Of a DNA stretch of 64,000 bases, positions 35,058-44,228 are shown piece by piece. Within the stretch, counting starts at the first letter, position 1; every line of letters begins with the position of its first letter. The stretch comes from FEN-1350 sp964643355 (GTDB lineage Bacteria; Planctomycetota; Phycisphaerae; Sedimentisphaerales; Anaerohalosphaeraceae): the NCBI GenBank assembly GCA_964643355.1, contig CAZXPW010000006.1, positions 1 to 64,000 of the forward strand, read 5' to 3'. A program made the translations under genes and the position numbers. The notes beneath the pieces are model-generated. The model had not been told where the DNA came from. It worked only from the letters and a program-made list of their open reading frames with translations, and did not search any database.

Positions 35058-36332
35058 TCAGGGTTTGGGTCCGACACAAAAGAGAGTCTTCTCCGATCGG
35101 ATGAACAGATTTCCCTGCGATACCGCAATGCTGGCGCAGCATTTTTCGTCCAGTTCATTCTGCGCGATGAGCTTGTATTGCGGAGCGCATTCAGCCACAA
35201 AGGTCTTGCCCTGCTCGGAGAGCAGATACAGCTTCCCATCCGCCCACACCGGCGACGCAGAGAACTTGCCGCCGAGGCGCTGACGCCAGACCTCCTTGCC
35301 CGTCGCCCCGTCGAGACAACGCAGCACGCCCGTCTCGGTCAACGAATAGAGATTTGGCCTGATATACAGAAGCGATGGGACATGGGGGACATCGTCCATC
35401 GTTTCCCAGATGACATGCGTCTCGGTCACCTCGCCCTTGCCATCCGGCCGTACCGCCCGGATCGCCGAATTTCCGAATCCTGAACAGGCGTACACCAGCC
35501 CGTCGCCGACGACGATCGACGGCACAACTCCTTCGCCGGCGCTGTGGGCCGTCCAGATTAACTCGCCGTTTTTGAGATTGAAGCCCTGGATGACATCGCC
35601 GGCGCCGCTGATGAGCTGGTCAATGTCGCCGACTTTGGCGATATTCGGCACCCCATGCGCGATCCGCGACATCCCGCGCTTGGCCTTCCAGCGGACCTGA
35701 CCTGTCGCTTTGTCCAGCGCCAGGATAAACGACTGGTCCCACGGCTTTTGCCAGCCGACCAGTTTATCCGGGCCGGTACTGCTGTAGTCGAACGCCGCGA
35801 TCAGCAGATCGCCATAAAGGATCGGCGAGGTCCCCAGTCCGTGCTGGCTGTAGTATTCGAATTCCTGATGTTTCCACAGGACCTGGCCGTCGAACGATAC
35901 GGCGGCAAAGGTTCCATCCGCCGAAAGCACAAACACGGTCGAACCGTCCGTTACGGGCGTCGCGGTCGCGTAGGAATTATTTGGTTCCTTGTGGGCCGTC
36001 TTCTGCCGGAGAATCTCGTTGTTCCAGAGGACGGAGCCGGTTTTGCGGTCCAGACAGATCAGACGATACGATTGACCTTCTTCGGTTGCGGAGGTAATAA
36101 ACACGCGGTCGCCCCAGACAACAGGCGACGACCAGCCAAGGCCGTCGATTGCCGTCTTCCATGCGACATTCTCCGTCGCGTTCCAGGTCATCGGCAACGC
36201 GGTTTCGGTACTGATCCCCTGGCGGCTTGGCCCGCGAAAGCCCGGCCAATACTCGGCGGTCGTCAACGACAGGCACATCAAAAGAATTGCCGGGACCAGA
36301 ACCGCCCGACCCGGGAATGCTTGGATTGTCAT
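35058..36332 (-). CDS. Exported PQQ-like beta-propeller protein, copy A
   Basis: 424 residues with signal peptide (AVLVPAILLMCLSLTTAEYW). Same architecture as copy B along the whole length: EYWPGFRGPSRQGIS, DGLGWSSPVVWGDRVFI, TGSVLWNNE, GQVLWKHQE, NGELIWTA, TGKEVWRQ and a shared ending CCAS...QGNLFIRSEKTLFC. The two are clearly a tandem duplication with divergence mainly in the leader and in the loop after residue 110. GGGAG lies 9 nt before the ATG at 36332. The promoter region faces the lipoprotein gene at 36479 on the other strand. Confidence 0.87.
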   Translation of the reverse strand: MTIQAFPGRAVLVPAILLMCLSLTTAEYWPGFRGPSRQGISTETALPMTWNATENVAWKTAIDGLGWSSPVVWGDRVFITSATEEGQSYRLICLDRKTGSVLWNNEILRQKTAHKEPNNSYATATPVTDGSTVFVLSADGTFAAVSFDGQVLWKHQEFEYYSQHGLGTSPILYGDLLIAAFDYSSTGPDKLVGWQKPWDQSFILALDKATGQVRWKAKRGMSRIAHGVPNIAKVGDIDQLISGAGDVIQGFNLKNGELIWTAHSAGEGVVPSIVVGDGLVYACSGFGNSAIRAVRPDGKGEVTETHVIWETMDDVPHVPSLLYIRPNLYSLTETGVLRCLDGATGKEVWRQRLGGKFSASPVWADGKLYLLSEQGKTFVAECAPQYKLIAQNELDEKCCASIAVSQGNLFIRSEKTLFCVGPKP

Positions 36333-36388
36333 TCGATTTCGCTCCCAGTCATTTGTGTCTTCGGTCGATTGGAATTGATGAATCGGTC

Positions 36389-36416
36389 TTGATTCGAATC
36401 AAAACCATGATATGCT
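36389..36416 (+). promoter_or_regulatory. Perfect 14-bp palindrome overlapping a candidate promoter
   Basis: TTGATTCGAATCAA (36389-36402) is perfectly self-complementary. Its TTGATT can serve as a -35 box with TATGCT (36411-36416) as -10 and a 16-bp spacer, so a bound regulator would block the plus-strand gene and lie near the start of the minus-strand gene. Confidence 0.45.
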
Positions 36417-36478
36417 GAACGACCGGATTTTCAAGCAAAAACAGGTTTGAAACTCAAAACCGGCAAGGAGATGCGAGT

Positions 36479-37024
36479 ATGAAACGGATTTTGATTATGG
36501 TCACAGCGGGGTGGGTCGTGGCGGCAACGGGTTGTCGAACCGTTCCGGAAACCTCGGAGGCCAAGGCGGTCAAATCGGCCGAAGTAGCCGAAGCGATTGC
36601 GGCATTCAAGGCCAAGGATCCCGGAATCGCGGTGTACTTCAAGGAATCGGCGGGCTATGCGGTTCTACCGAAGGTGTTTAAGGCCGGGCTTTGGGTCGGC
36701 GGCGCCGGCGGCACCGGCGAGGTGTATCAGGCCGACAAGCATATCGGGTATTGTCGTTTGTCACAGGCCTCGCTGGGATTTTCCTTCGGTGGGGAGTTTT
36801 TCCGGGAAATTATTTTCTTCCAGAGCCCACGGGATCTCGATAAATTCCGTACGGGTGAATTCACCTTTTCCGCTCAGGCCACAGCCGTGGCCCTTGAGGC
36901 CGGTGCGGCCGCCAAGGCCGATTATAAAGACGGAATGGCCGTTTTCATTATGACCGACAAAGGTCTGATGGTCGATGCCTCGATCGGCGGCCAGAAGTTT
37001 ACTTATATTGATAAGCAACCCTAA
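36479..37024 (+). CDS. SYLF/YSC84-domain lipoprotein
   Basis: 181 residues. MKRILIMVTAGWVVAATGC has a lipobox cysteine at 19. The body is the SYLF (Ysc84) domain known to bind phosphoinositide-type lipids in eukaryotes: GYAVLPKVFKAGLWVGGAGG, GEVYQ, QASLGFSFGGEFFREIIFFQ and the closing GLMVDASIGGQKFTY. In bacteria these are envelope lipoproteins of unknown task. AAGGAG lies 8-9 nt before the ATG. A second lipoprotein gene follows after 46 bp on the same strand, so the two probably share a transcript. Confidence 0.9.
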   Translation: MKRILIMVTAGWVVAATGCRTVPETSEAKAVKSAEVAEAIAAFKAKDPGIAVYFKESAGYAVLPKVFKAGLWVGGAGGTGEVYQADKHIGYCRLSQASLGFSFGGEFFREIIFFQSPRDLDKFRTGEFTFSAQATAVALEAGAAAKADYKDGMAVFIMTDKGLMVDASIGGQKFTYIDKQP

Positions 37025-37070
37025 GATCACGATTTCACCCGGCGACTCGAAGTCGAGACAGGAGTGCGAC

Positions 37071-38666
37071 ATGACATTTCGGAAATGGATCTATGCAGCG
37101 ATTATTCTCTGCATTATTACACCAATGGCTGTCACCGGATGCGGCAAAAAGCAGCCCCCTACGCCACCGCAAAAGGTTACCAGCTCCACCAATCCACAAG
37201 CCGATCTTCCGGTCGATTCGGTCGCCACACCCCAGCGGGAATCTCCCTCAGCGGCAAACCTGACGACGCAGGATTCTGTGGCGACGCCGGATCCCGAAAA
37301 ACCCTCTGTGGTTGTCATTCCAAAGGACACAACCCCCGATGAATCTCAGGTGATTGTTTCCACCGTTACGGCCAAGGAAACCTCAGATCCTTCAACGACG
37401 AACGCCAAACCCGACAAACCTCTCCTGATCGCCGATGACGCGTGGACACAGGATTTTGACGGCGCCCTTAAAAAGGCCGCGGCCGAAAAGAAGGATTTAT
37501 TGATCAACTTCACCGGATCGGATTGGTGCCCCTGGTGTATTCGACTGGAGCAAGAGGTTTTCGGCAAAGATGAATTCAGGAAAGCCGCGGGACAATCGTT
37601 TGTTCTGGTCAAGATTGATTTTCCACAAGACGCAGCCAAGGCCGGCCTGACCCAAGCGATGCAGGCCCGTAACCAGAAGCTGCAGGAACGGTATGGTATC
37701 CAGGGATATCCAACGATTCTCCTTACCGACAGTCACGGGCGTCCCTATGCGCAGACGGCCTACAAAGAAGGCGGACACGAGAAATACCTTGATCACCTGA
37801 CGACCCTTCAACAGGCGGGTCGCAAGATTCGCGAGAGTCTTGCCGCCGCCTCGAAGGTTGATCTTGCTCCCGCCGACCGGGCCAAGCTCTTTGATCAGGC
37901 GTTGTCCCAACTGCCGACGGAGGTTATGACGGAGTTCTATCGGGAGGAGATGGACAAGATTATTGAATGGGATTCTCAGAATCAGGCGGGCTTGAAAAAT
38001 AAATATTTGTTGATCCGCGAATTCAAGGATATCCAAGCCGCACTTGACGGCAAAAAATACGCGCAGGCCAAAGAGAGGATTGACGCGGCGATCCAAAACC
38101 TCCATGCCACCGGGACGGCCGCCCAGGACCTGTACTTTGCCCGGGCCCATGCGGTTCATTATCTGAATGACCCCGCGGGGGAAAAAGAAAGCTTGCAGAA
38201 GGCGCTGGATGCGGCTCCGAATACGGAGTCGGCCGTGCAGATTCGCCGGCTTCTGGAAATCTATTTCCCCAAGCCGCCGGCGCTGGCCCGGGCGGGAACG
38301 ATCGAAACGAACCTTAAAACCTATCAAAATTTCCAGCCAGAGCGGGCTTTTGACGGAAATCCGGACAGTTTCTTCTGGGCCGCAGGCGATGTTTCGGCGG
38401 GCGATCAGGTAACCATCACCCTGGAGCAACCGACGGAATTGCAGGAAATTCGGATTCTGACCGGCTCCGAGCAGGTTCAACAGGGACGATTGTATGAAGG
38501 CGCGGTGGAGATTTCCGAGGATGGTCAGACTTTCGATATGGTCGGAGAATTCCGCGACGGGATCGGATACGCCAAGCTCAACGGCCGAACTGTCAAGGCC
38601 GTTCGCATCCGCTGCACAAAGAATCAGACCGAATGGCTCGTGGTACGGGAATTCGAGTTGAAATAA
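37071..38666 (+). CDS. Lipoprotein with thioredoxin-like domain and C-terminal discoidin (F5/8C)-type domain
   Basis: 531 residues. Lipobox in MAVTGC (C24). Residues 25-120 are a Pro/Thr/Ser-rich linker. Residues about 125-265 are a thioredoxin-like fold with redox pair C153/C156 in TGSDWCPWCIRLEQEVF and the cis-Pro region YGIQGYPTILLTDSHG. Residues about 270-400 are helical, TPR-like in feel. Residues about 405-531 look like an F5/8-type-C jelly roll (PERAFDGNPDSFFWAAGD, LQEIRILTGSE, VKAVRIRCTKNQTEWLVVRE). A periplasmic disulfide or reductant role at a glycan surface is inferred. AGGAG lies 7 nt before the ATG; an in-frame upstream start inside the preceding gene is not needed. Confidence 0.83.
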   Translation: MTFRKWIYAAIILCIITPMAVTGCGKKQPPTPPQKVTSSTNPQADLPVDSVATPQRESPSAANLTTQDSVATPDPEKPSVVVIPKDTTPDESQVIVSTVTAKETSDPSTTNAKPDKPLLIADDAWTQDFDGALKKAAAEKKDLLINFTGSDWCPWCIRLEQEVFGKDEFRKAAGQSFVLVKIDFPQDAAKAGLTQAMQARNQKLQERYGIQGYPTILLTDSHGRPYAQTAYKEGGHEKYLDHLTTLQQAGRKIRESLAAASKVDLAPADRAKLFDQALSQLPTEVMTEFYREEMDKIIEWDSQNQAGLKNKYLLIREFKDIQAALDGKKYAQAKERIDAAIQNLHATGTAAQDLYFARAHAVHYLNDPAGEKESLQKALDAAPNTESAVQIRRLLEIYFPKPPALARAGTIETNLKTYQNFQPERAFDGNPDSFFWAAGDVSAGDQVTITLEQPTELQEIRILTGSEQVQQGRLYEGAVEISEDGQTFDMVGEFRDGIGYAKLNGRTVKAVRIRCTKNQTEWLVVREFELK

Positions 38667-38699
38667 GCGCCGAATGGGGCGTTCCCGGATTCTTCCGGA

Positions 38700-39578
38700 T
38701 CACGAGTTATCGCTTCCGGGGCCGCGAAGAATGGTATTGTTTGGTTTGGCTTGGCCCCGGTCCCAGGTGAACACGCCTGCCGCCCCGTTTGGTTTGATTC
38801 GTACGAAGGTATTCTCCCGGGCGACCCAACACCCCGCATTGTAGTACCAGTCTCCGATCCGTCCGGCCTGATGGGTGTGCCCCACGATCGCGACATCGTA
38901 GTTGCGATTCTGTTTGTCCTTCCAATACAACTTCACCATCTCCTCAATCCGGGCCGGGTTTTGCGAAGGCGGCAATTCTTTTTTGGGATCGGGTGATGAG
39001 CCCCGGAAGGAGACCACGCGAAACCATTTTACCAGCCAGTTCCACAAACCCATGATCCGCTGGCCGAATTCCTCCAGAGCATTTTCCACCGCCTCGCCGG
39101 AGGGTAACATGGGACTGCCGACACGGTCTTCATAGATCCCGGCGAAGATCGCCAGCATTCGTCCCCAGCTCGGTTTGTCCCCGCAGTTAAAAGGATCGAC
39201 CTCGTGGCCGTGCATGAAACGAAAAGTTCGGCCGCCGAGGGTCCGCTCGAAGGGGCCGGTCATTCGTCCCAACAGCGGCCACTGAATCAGCCCGGTGCCG
39301 GCAAATTCCTTCAGATCGACATCGTGATTGCCCAGCACATAGACCGCCTCCAGACGCTCCATCCGTTCCAATAATTTCAGATTCTGAACAACCACTTTGC
39401 TCAAGCTGGCCTGCCAAAATTCGAACAGATCGCCCAGCAGGATCAATTCCCCTCGCTGATCCTCCACATACTCCAGAAACGCCGACAACTCCGCCGGCCG
39501 ATCCCCCTGCGCAAAATTATCCCGCGGCCCGCCGTCGCCGATATGCAGATCGCTGATGACAAAGATGTCCGAGCTCAT
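38700..39578 (-). CDS. Calcineurin-like metallophosphoesterase (LpxH-like)
   Basis: 292 residues. All five metallophosphoesterase motifs are present: VISDLHIGD (residue about 7), LLGDLFEFW, VLGNHDVDL, MHGHEVDPF and VGHTHQAGRIG. The motif set and GDxFEFW spacing resemble UDP-2,3-diacylglucosamine hydrolase LpxH, which makes lipid X for lipid A synthesis at the inner membrane; with 292 residues it is about 50 longer than E. coli LpxH because of an insertion near residues 140-210 holding a Trp-rich helix (LWNWLVKWFRVVSF). LpxH-like but possibly a broader phosphoesterase. No strong ribosome site. It is monocistronic, convergent with the lipoprotein gene. Confidence 0.82.
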   Translation of the reverse strand: MSSDIFVISDLHIGDGGPRDNFAQGDRPAELSAFLEYVEDQRGELILLGDLFEFWQASLSKVVVQNLKLLERMERLEAVYVLGNHDVDLKEFAGTGLIQWPLLGRMTGPFERTLGGRTFRFMHGHEVDPFNCGDKPSWGRMLAIFAGIYEDRVGSPMLPSGEAVENALEEFGQRIMGLWNWLVKWFRVVSFRGSSPDPKKELPPSQNPARIEEMVKLYWKDKQNRNYDVAIVGHTHQAGRIGDWYYNAGCWVARENTFVRIKPNGAAGVFTWDRGQAKPNNTILRGPGSDNS

Positions 39579-39770
39579 CGCCGCTGTCCATTTCGAAAAC
39601 CGTCCCTGACGGTCCTGTTGAACTGCTATTATACCCGAATTTCTTTATTTTCGAGCGGATATTCATTATTTCCGGGCATTTCCCGGATTTTTCTTTGGTT
39701 TATTTTCACCCACTGTATATCCTATGTATTTGAGGATTGGAAAAAATATGGCTTTTTGGAGGCAGGTTCT

Positions 39771-40843
39771 ATGCGTTCTTCCTATTTCCTTTCCAAGTTC
39801 ATCGTGTGCGCCTTGTTGGCATTGCTATCTCCGGAGATTTCGGTCGTCGCCGCAATCTGCCAAGTCAATCCTGGCCGGAGTATTCAAACTTCTCTGCGAG
39901 CCGCTGGACTCGCCAATCCCCCCGGCACAACCGTTCTCCACTACAACTTGAATGACGGACTCCCAAATACAGCCATGAACTCCACCGGCTTTACGGAGCA
40001 AATCGGTTCTCACGATATCTCGGGCAGCGGCCGCCACCTGTACGCGGGGGATAATAATAATGGTCCCATGTTCTCCAGTCCCGGTCAAACCCCCACAGGC
40101 CGCGGTCTTAGCGCCGCCTTCGATGATCACAGGGATGGTTACTGTTTTGATCCCGCCCTGATTGGCAGGGATCCATTGACTTGCCTGACTTGTTGCTCCT
40201 GGCACAATCCTGGATGTCGCAGCCCGGCGATATCGCCTGGGACTGGATGCGCGACATCAGCGACCCGAAAGACGAACAAATCGACCTTCGCGACCTGGCT
40301 GTCATAGCGGAGAATTGGCACAGAAGGGACACCTATCGTATCTACAGGAACAAACTGGATTCCAACCCCGGATGGACTCCGGAAGGTCAATGGACATTCG
40401 GCAAACCCACCGGTGGCGGCGGAAACAGCATGGGCAATCCGGATCCGACTTCGAGAAATACGGGAACGAATGTCTATGGCGTCAACCTCAGCGGCGATTA
40501 CATGGTTGGCCTGGGCGGGCCGTATTCCCTGACGACCGGCCCGATCGATTGCCGCGGGTATCATGAGGTAAAAGTATCGTTCGCACGCTGGCTCAATACC
40601 GACGGACCCGGATATGTGAATTGTACGGTGGACGCGTCAAACAACGGGAACGCATGGACGACGATCGGGCACAATGACTCGGTGATTACAGATAGCCACT
40701 GGACTTGCGTGGAGTATGATGTCGGTTTTGTGGCCGACAATCAAGAAACGGTGTATATCCGATGGACCTACGCGGTGGTGGACCGGGCTTATGCATACTC
40801 CGGCTGGAATATCGACGATATCGAATTAAAAGGCAAATACTGA
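39771..40843 (+). pseudogene. Secreted dockerin-like protein, interrupted by a frameshift
   Basis: The first frame, from ATG 39771 after GGAGGCAGG, gives a signal peptide (MRSSYFLSKFIVCALLALLS) and a short LamG-like piece (TVLHYNLNDGLPN, DISGSGRHLYAGDNNN), then loses sense after about 40140. Sense resumes in another frame at about 40155: GSIDLPDLLLLAQSWM, DLRDLAVIAENW (two dockerin-like repeats of planctomycete type) and then a jelly-roll-like domain ending at 40843 (EGQWTFGKPTGGGGNSMG, SGWNIDDIELKGKY). The LamG piece is far shorter than a full domain, so a deletion as well as an indel is likely. A sequencing error is an alternative for the frameshift alone. The second piece could be translated on its own from ATG 40218 but would lack a signal. 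Confidence 0.7.
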
Positions 40844-40862
40844 TTCTCTTTCGGATCAGTAC
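40839..40862. other. Stem-loop shared by convergent gene ends
   Basis: TACTGAT and ATCAGTA flank a 10-nt loop, spanning the stop of the dockerin-like gene and lying next to the stop of the response regulator. Weak T content; a bidirectional terminator is possible. Confidence 0.3.
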
Positions 40863-41503
40863 TTCAGATCGGTCAGACCCTGGGCAATGGCGAATTTGGT
40901 CAGATCGGCCATGCACGAAAAACCCATCTTGGCCATCAGTTTGCGGCGACGGGCGTCGATGGTTTTAGGACTTTTGCGGAAATACTCGGCGATCTGAGCG
41001 ATGGATTTGCCTTCGCTGAGCAACTGGATCAATTCTCTCTCCTGAAAATCCATAAGCGGCTCTTGTACGGTTTTGCCCTGAGAGAGAAACGATTTGTAAT
41101 CTCCGGCCACCTGACTTCGGATTCGGGGACAATAGTATTCCTGGTTTTGATAGACGGTGGTGATCGCCTCGATCAGTTCGCTGAACATGGATTCTTTCAG
41201 CATAAATCCCTTGATTCCGGCCTGAACACCCTGGAATAATGCGGCATTGGACAATGCCCCCGCCAGAGCCAATATTCGGATTTTGGGATTTTGCCGAAGG
41301 ATTTGTCGGGACGCCTCGATACCATCCAGACCAGGCATATGAATATCCATAATCACCACATCCGGATTTACCAAACAAGTCCGGTCAATCGTTTCCATCC
41401 CGGTGGCGGCTTCGCCGACAACTTCCATTTCGGGACAATGCCGCAAGAGGGATTTGAGCCCTTCGCGTACAATACCATGGTCGTCCGCTATGAATAACCG
41501 CAT
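40856..41503 (-). CDS. NarL/LuxR-type response regulator (orphan)
   Basis: 215 residues. Receiver domain at 1-120: acidic pair in RLFIADDHGIVREGL, phosphorylated Asp in VVIMDIHMPGLDGIE and the conserved Lys in GFMLKESM. Linker, then a GerE/LuxR helix-turn-helix at about 145-205: FQERELIQLLSEGKSIAQIA, KSPKTIDARRRKLMAKMG. No sensor kinase is adjacent; the neighbours are a porin-like gene and the broken dockerin-like gene, so its signal is unknown. The ATG at 41503 begins directly at the receiver fold; a start at 41548 would add 15 residues without homology. Confidence 0.9.
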   Translation of the reverse strand: MRLFIADDHGIVREGLKSLLRHCPEMEVVGEAATGMETIDRTCLVNPDVVIMDIHMPGLDGIEASRQILRQNPKIRILALAGALSNAALFQGVQAGIKGFMLKESMFSELIEAITTVYQNQEYYCPRIRSQVAGDYKSFLSQGKTVQEPLMDFQERELIQLLSEGKSIAQIAEYFRKSPKTIDARRRKLMAKMGFSCMADLTKFAIAQGLTDLKY

Positions 41504-41704
41504 GGCATCTCTCTGTTTCACAGAACCCTCCGAAATCACCATCGTCACCCTTCCTACAGAAAACCGAAAAGAAAAAACCTACGGAAAAAAATCCAAAAGA
41601 TCAAGATGATTTTTTCAAATTTATCGGTTCTCGGTTCGCGATCCTTTCTCTGATTCTATGCCGATCATGGCGTTCGCAAAGCATTGGAAAGGGGATCGAG
41701 GGGC

Positions 41705-41734
41705 AAAAAAAGGCCGGGTTTGAAACCCGGCCTT
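41705..41734 (-). terminator. Rho-independent terminator of the porin-like gene
   Basis: Minus strand: AAGGCCGGGTTT, then AAACCCGGCC followed by TTTTTTT. Near-perfect stem 22 bp after the stop. Confidence 0.9.
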
Positions 41735-41755
41735 GGAAATACGACGATCGAGCAA

Positions 41756-42535
41756 TCAGAAGCTGAGCTTGTAAGAAATGGTGGTCCAGAACTCATCGTT
41801 TTCGTTGACCGAATCATCCATCGAAGTCTGATAGAAGACTCCCGGAGTCACTTTGGCGCCGGTGAAGGGGCACTTGAAGGAAGTGGACAGACCCCATACG
41901 ATGGCACACCAGTCATGATCGACATTTTCGCCATAGGTGCCATCATTGAAGATCGCATTGGCACTCAAGGTCATGGGCAATTCCATAAAGCAGAAATTGT
42001 AATCCAGTCCGGGGATATGGACAAATCCTTCGGATCCGCTGTTCAGCCACCCGGTGGTCGGGCCGGGACGACCGGACCAGCTATAGGCGACCGTGTAATG
42101 CGGGACAAAGCTTCCCCAGACCTTCGGCCAGGCAAGCGTGAGAGCAAGGTCCTGATAATCGAAGTCCTCTGAAGAGGTCGTATAGTAATCGGCATAGGTG
42201 TAGGTCAACGCATAGTCCGTCTGCATCGCATCACCTTTGTTCAGACTATTGGCATAGGTGATGCTGTACTCGTACTTCTCCGTGGGACCTTCCGCCTCAT
42301 CGCCATTGGTCGGACCGCCAAGCCATGTTCCCCAGATCTTGGTGCTGAAACCGGTGCCCCACAGATCGAAGTTGACGCTCGGCTGGAATGCGGCCTTGTT
42401 GTCGCCGACATCAATTCCGCGCCAAATGAATTTGCTGGCCCATGACAAATCCACTTCCGTACCCAGCTTGCCTTCGGCGGCCCACGCGGCTCCGGTGGCA
42501 AGTAACACCAGTGTTACCAACATCAATTTCTTCAT
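41756..42535 (-). CDS. Outer-membrane beta-barrel, TorF/porin-like
   Basis: 259 residues. Classical signal peptide (MKKLMLVTLVLLATGAAWAA). The mature part consists of alternating beta strands with aromatic girdles (ASKFIWRGIDVGDNKAAFQP, DYALTYTYADYY, LALTLAWPKVWGSFVPHYTV) and ends in the outer-membrane signature TTISYKLSF with terminal Phe. The opening VDLSWASKFIWRG resembles the TorF putative porin group. AAGGAG lies about 7 nt before the ATG at 42535 and a perfect terminator follows, so it is a single-gene transcript and probably well expressed. Substrate unknown. Confidence 0.85.
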   Translation of the reverse strand: MKKLMLVTLVLLATGAAWAAEGKLGTEVDLSWASKFIWRGIDVGDNKAAFQPSVNFDLWGTGFSTKIWGTWLGGPTNGDEAEGPTEKYEYSITYANSLNKGDAMQTDYALTYTYADYYTTSSEDFDYQDLALTLAWPKVWGSFVPHYTVAYSWSGRPGPTTGWLNSGSEGFVHIPGLDYNFCFMELPMTLSANAIFNDGTYGENVDHDWCAIVWGLSTSFKCPFTGAKVTPGVFYQTSMDDSVNENDEFWTTISYKLSF

Positions 42536-42749
42536 TTTTTGTCTCCTTGCTGAATCAGTGTATGGTTGGGATGGTTTCTCCAATCGAAATCCGTTTCTCC
42601 CAAAGGTCTGACAGAAAAACAAAGCGTTCGTACTGGCTACATCGTAACCACTACGAACGAGTATTTGGAATTATACGGCTTGAAAACAACCCTGCAAGAA
42701 AAATCCACGGATTTTTTCAGGGGGACTGTGGTGGCTACAATTCCGACCG

Positions 42750-42775
42750 AAAAGGCATAGCTCAAGTGCCTTTTC
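42750..42775 (-). terminator. Likely terminator of folC
   Basis: Minus strand: AAAAGGCA, a 9-nt loop, TGCCTTTT. Ends in TTTT 50 bp past the folC stop. A second hairpin (AAAAATCC/GGATTTTT) lies 35 bp further on. Confidence 0.5.
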
Positions 42776-42800
42776 ATTTCGAAGTGAATACAACCTCGGT

Positions 42801-44228
42801 TCATCCGCGGGTTGAAGAGGTCCGCTGGAACTGCTCTTTGGCCTGGCCGACAAGATAGAAACTGCCGGTGATGCAAATCAGATCCTCGCGGGAAATCGCG
42901 CTGCGGGCGATCTGCATCGCCTCGCCCAGCGTCATTGCCGTCTGACACATCTTCCCGCAGATCTCCGTGTACATCTCGGCCAACTCATGGGGAAAAACCG
43001 CCTTGGGCGAATGGCTGCGAGTGAAGATCACCTTGTCGGCCCCGAATTGAAGCTGTTCCAGCATTCCCCGAACATCCTTGTCGGCGTTGCAGCCGAAGAT
43101 GATGACCATGGAATCATAGGGAACATGCTGACCGATGGCCTGAATCAGGGCACGAATGCTGGCGGCATTGTGGGCGGCATCCACCAGAATCCGGGGATCC
43201 TCGCTGATGATCTCCATCCGACCGACCATCCGCACCCGGCTGAGGCCCTCGACGGCTTTGGTTTCTTCGATGGAATAGCCCAGGGTCTTGAGCTTGTCGA
43301 GCATCGTCAGGGCCAGGCCGCAATTGATCGCCTGGTGTTCTCCGGGGAGGGGAACGCGAAGATGTTCGAAACGGCTGGTGGGAGTCGTAATACAGATTCG
43401 GGTGTGAGGTCCATGCTCACGAGAAGATTCGAACCGGTATGAAAAATCGACATCGCGACCGGTTACAACCAGCGGGGCATTTAACTCCGTCGCCTGACGC
43501 CGAAGAACCTTCATCGCTCGCTGATCCTGAGGCACCGTGACGACGGGAATGCCTTCTTTGATAATTCCGGCTTTCTCTTTGGCGATGCTGACGATATCAT
43601 TGCCCAACAGGTTCTGGTGGTCGATGCTGATGCTGGTGATCCCCACCAGAATCGGATCGATCACATTCGTGCTGTCCAACCGTCCGCCCAGCCCGGTTTC
43701 GATCACGGCGATATCCACCTTCTGTTCGGCGAAAAACAGAAACGCGGCGGCCGTAAAGATCTCGAAGAAAGTCGGAGAATCCTCGGAGGCAAACTGTTTT
43801 TCAATTACTGGATGCAACCGATTGATCAACGCGAGCATTTGTTTTTCGCTGATCATTTCGGAATTGACCACAATGCGCTCATGCAGAGTGGTAACATGCG
43901 GAGACGTATACAGCCCGACCCGATATCCGTTGGCCTGAAGCATCTTGGCCAGCATCGTGGCCGTTGAACCCTTGCCCTTGGTTCCGGCAATATGAATCAT
44001 GCGGGTTTTGTTCTGCGGATTGCCCAGGGCCTTGAGCAATTTATGCATCCGATTGAGATCAAAGGTGGTCACATTGTATCGAAGCTTCTGCTGTTTCTCG
44101 TAGTCGGTCTTCTCAAACAGGTACTTCATGGCCTGTGGATAAGTCCGAAATACAGCGGGTCGCTTGACCGCTTCAACATGGGTGTTTTTGCTTCGAGTTT
44201 TGTCTTTCAGTTTCTTTGTCGTTGCCAT
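42801..44228 (-). CDS. folC: Bifunctional folylpolyglutamate synthase/dihydrofolate synthase
   Basis: 475 residues. Mur-ligase fold: ATP loop in MIHIAGTKGKGSTATMLAKM, ADVLGxLYTSPH-type segment GLYTSPHVTTLHERI, VIETGLGGRLDSTNVI, the ISIDHQNLLG motif with catalytic region, and the C-terminal ILVDAAHNAASI. The enzyme adds glutamate to dihydropteroate and folates in the cytoplasm. The first 40 residues are a lysine-rich extension before YPQAMKYLFE that most FolC proteins lack. The ATG at 44228 has no clear ribosome site; a TTG at 44252 would add eight residues. Confidence 0.94.
   Translation of the reverse strand: MATTKKLKDKTRSKNTHVEAVKRPAVFRTYPQAMKYLFEKTDYEKQQKLRYNVTTFDLNRMHKLLKALGNPQNKTRMIHIAGTKGKGSTATMLAKMLQANGYRVGLYTSPHVTTLHERIVVNSEMISEKQMLALINRLHPVIEKQFASEDSPTFFEIFTAAAFLFFAEQKVDIAVIETGLGGRLDSTNVIDPILVGITSISIDHQNLLGNDIVSIAKEKAGIIKEGIPVVTVPQDQRAMKVLRRQATELNAPLVVTGRDVDFSYRFESSREHGPHTRICITTPTSRFEHLRVPLPGEHQAINCGLALTMLDKLKTLGYSIEETKAVEGLSRVRMVGRMEIISEDPRILVDAAHNAASIRALIQAIGQHVPYDSMVIIFGCNADKDVRGMLEQLQFGADKVIFTRSHSPKAVFPHELAEMYTEICGKMCQTAMTLGEAMQIARSAISREDLICITGSFYLVGQAKEQFQRTSSTRG

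Noticed and set aside
36975..37070. Extended start of the thioredoxin lipoprotein inside the SYLF gene
   Set aside because: The extension is out-of-frame overlap with a real gene; AGGAG and a lipobox leader fix the start at 37071.
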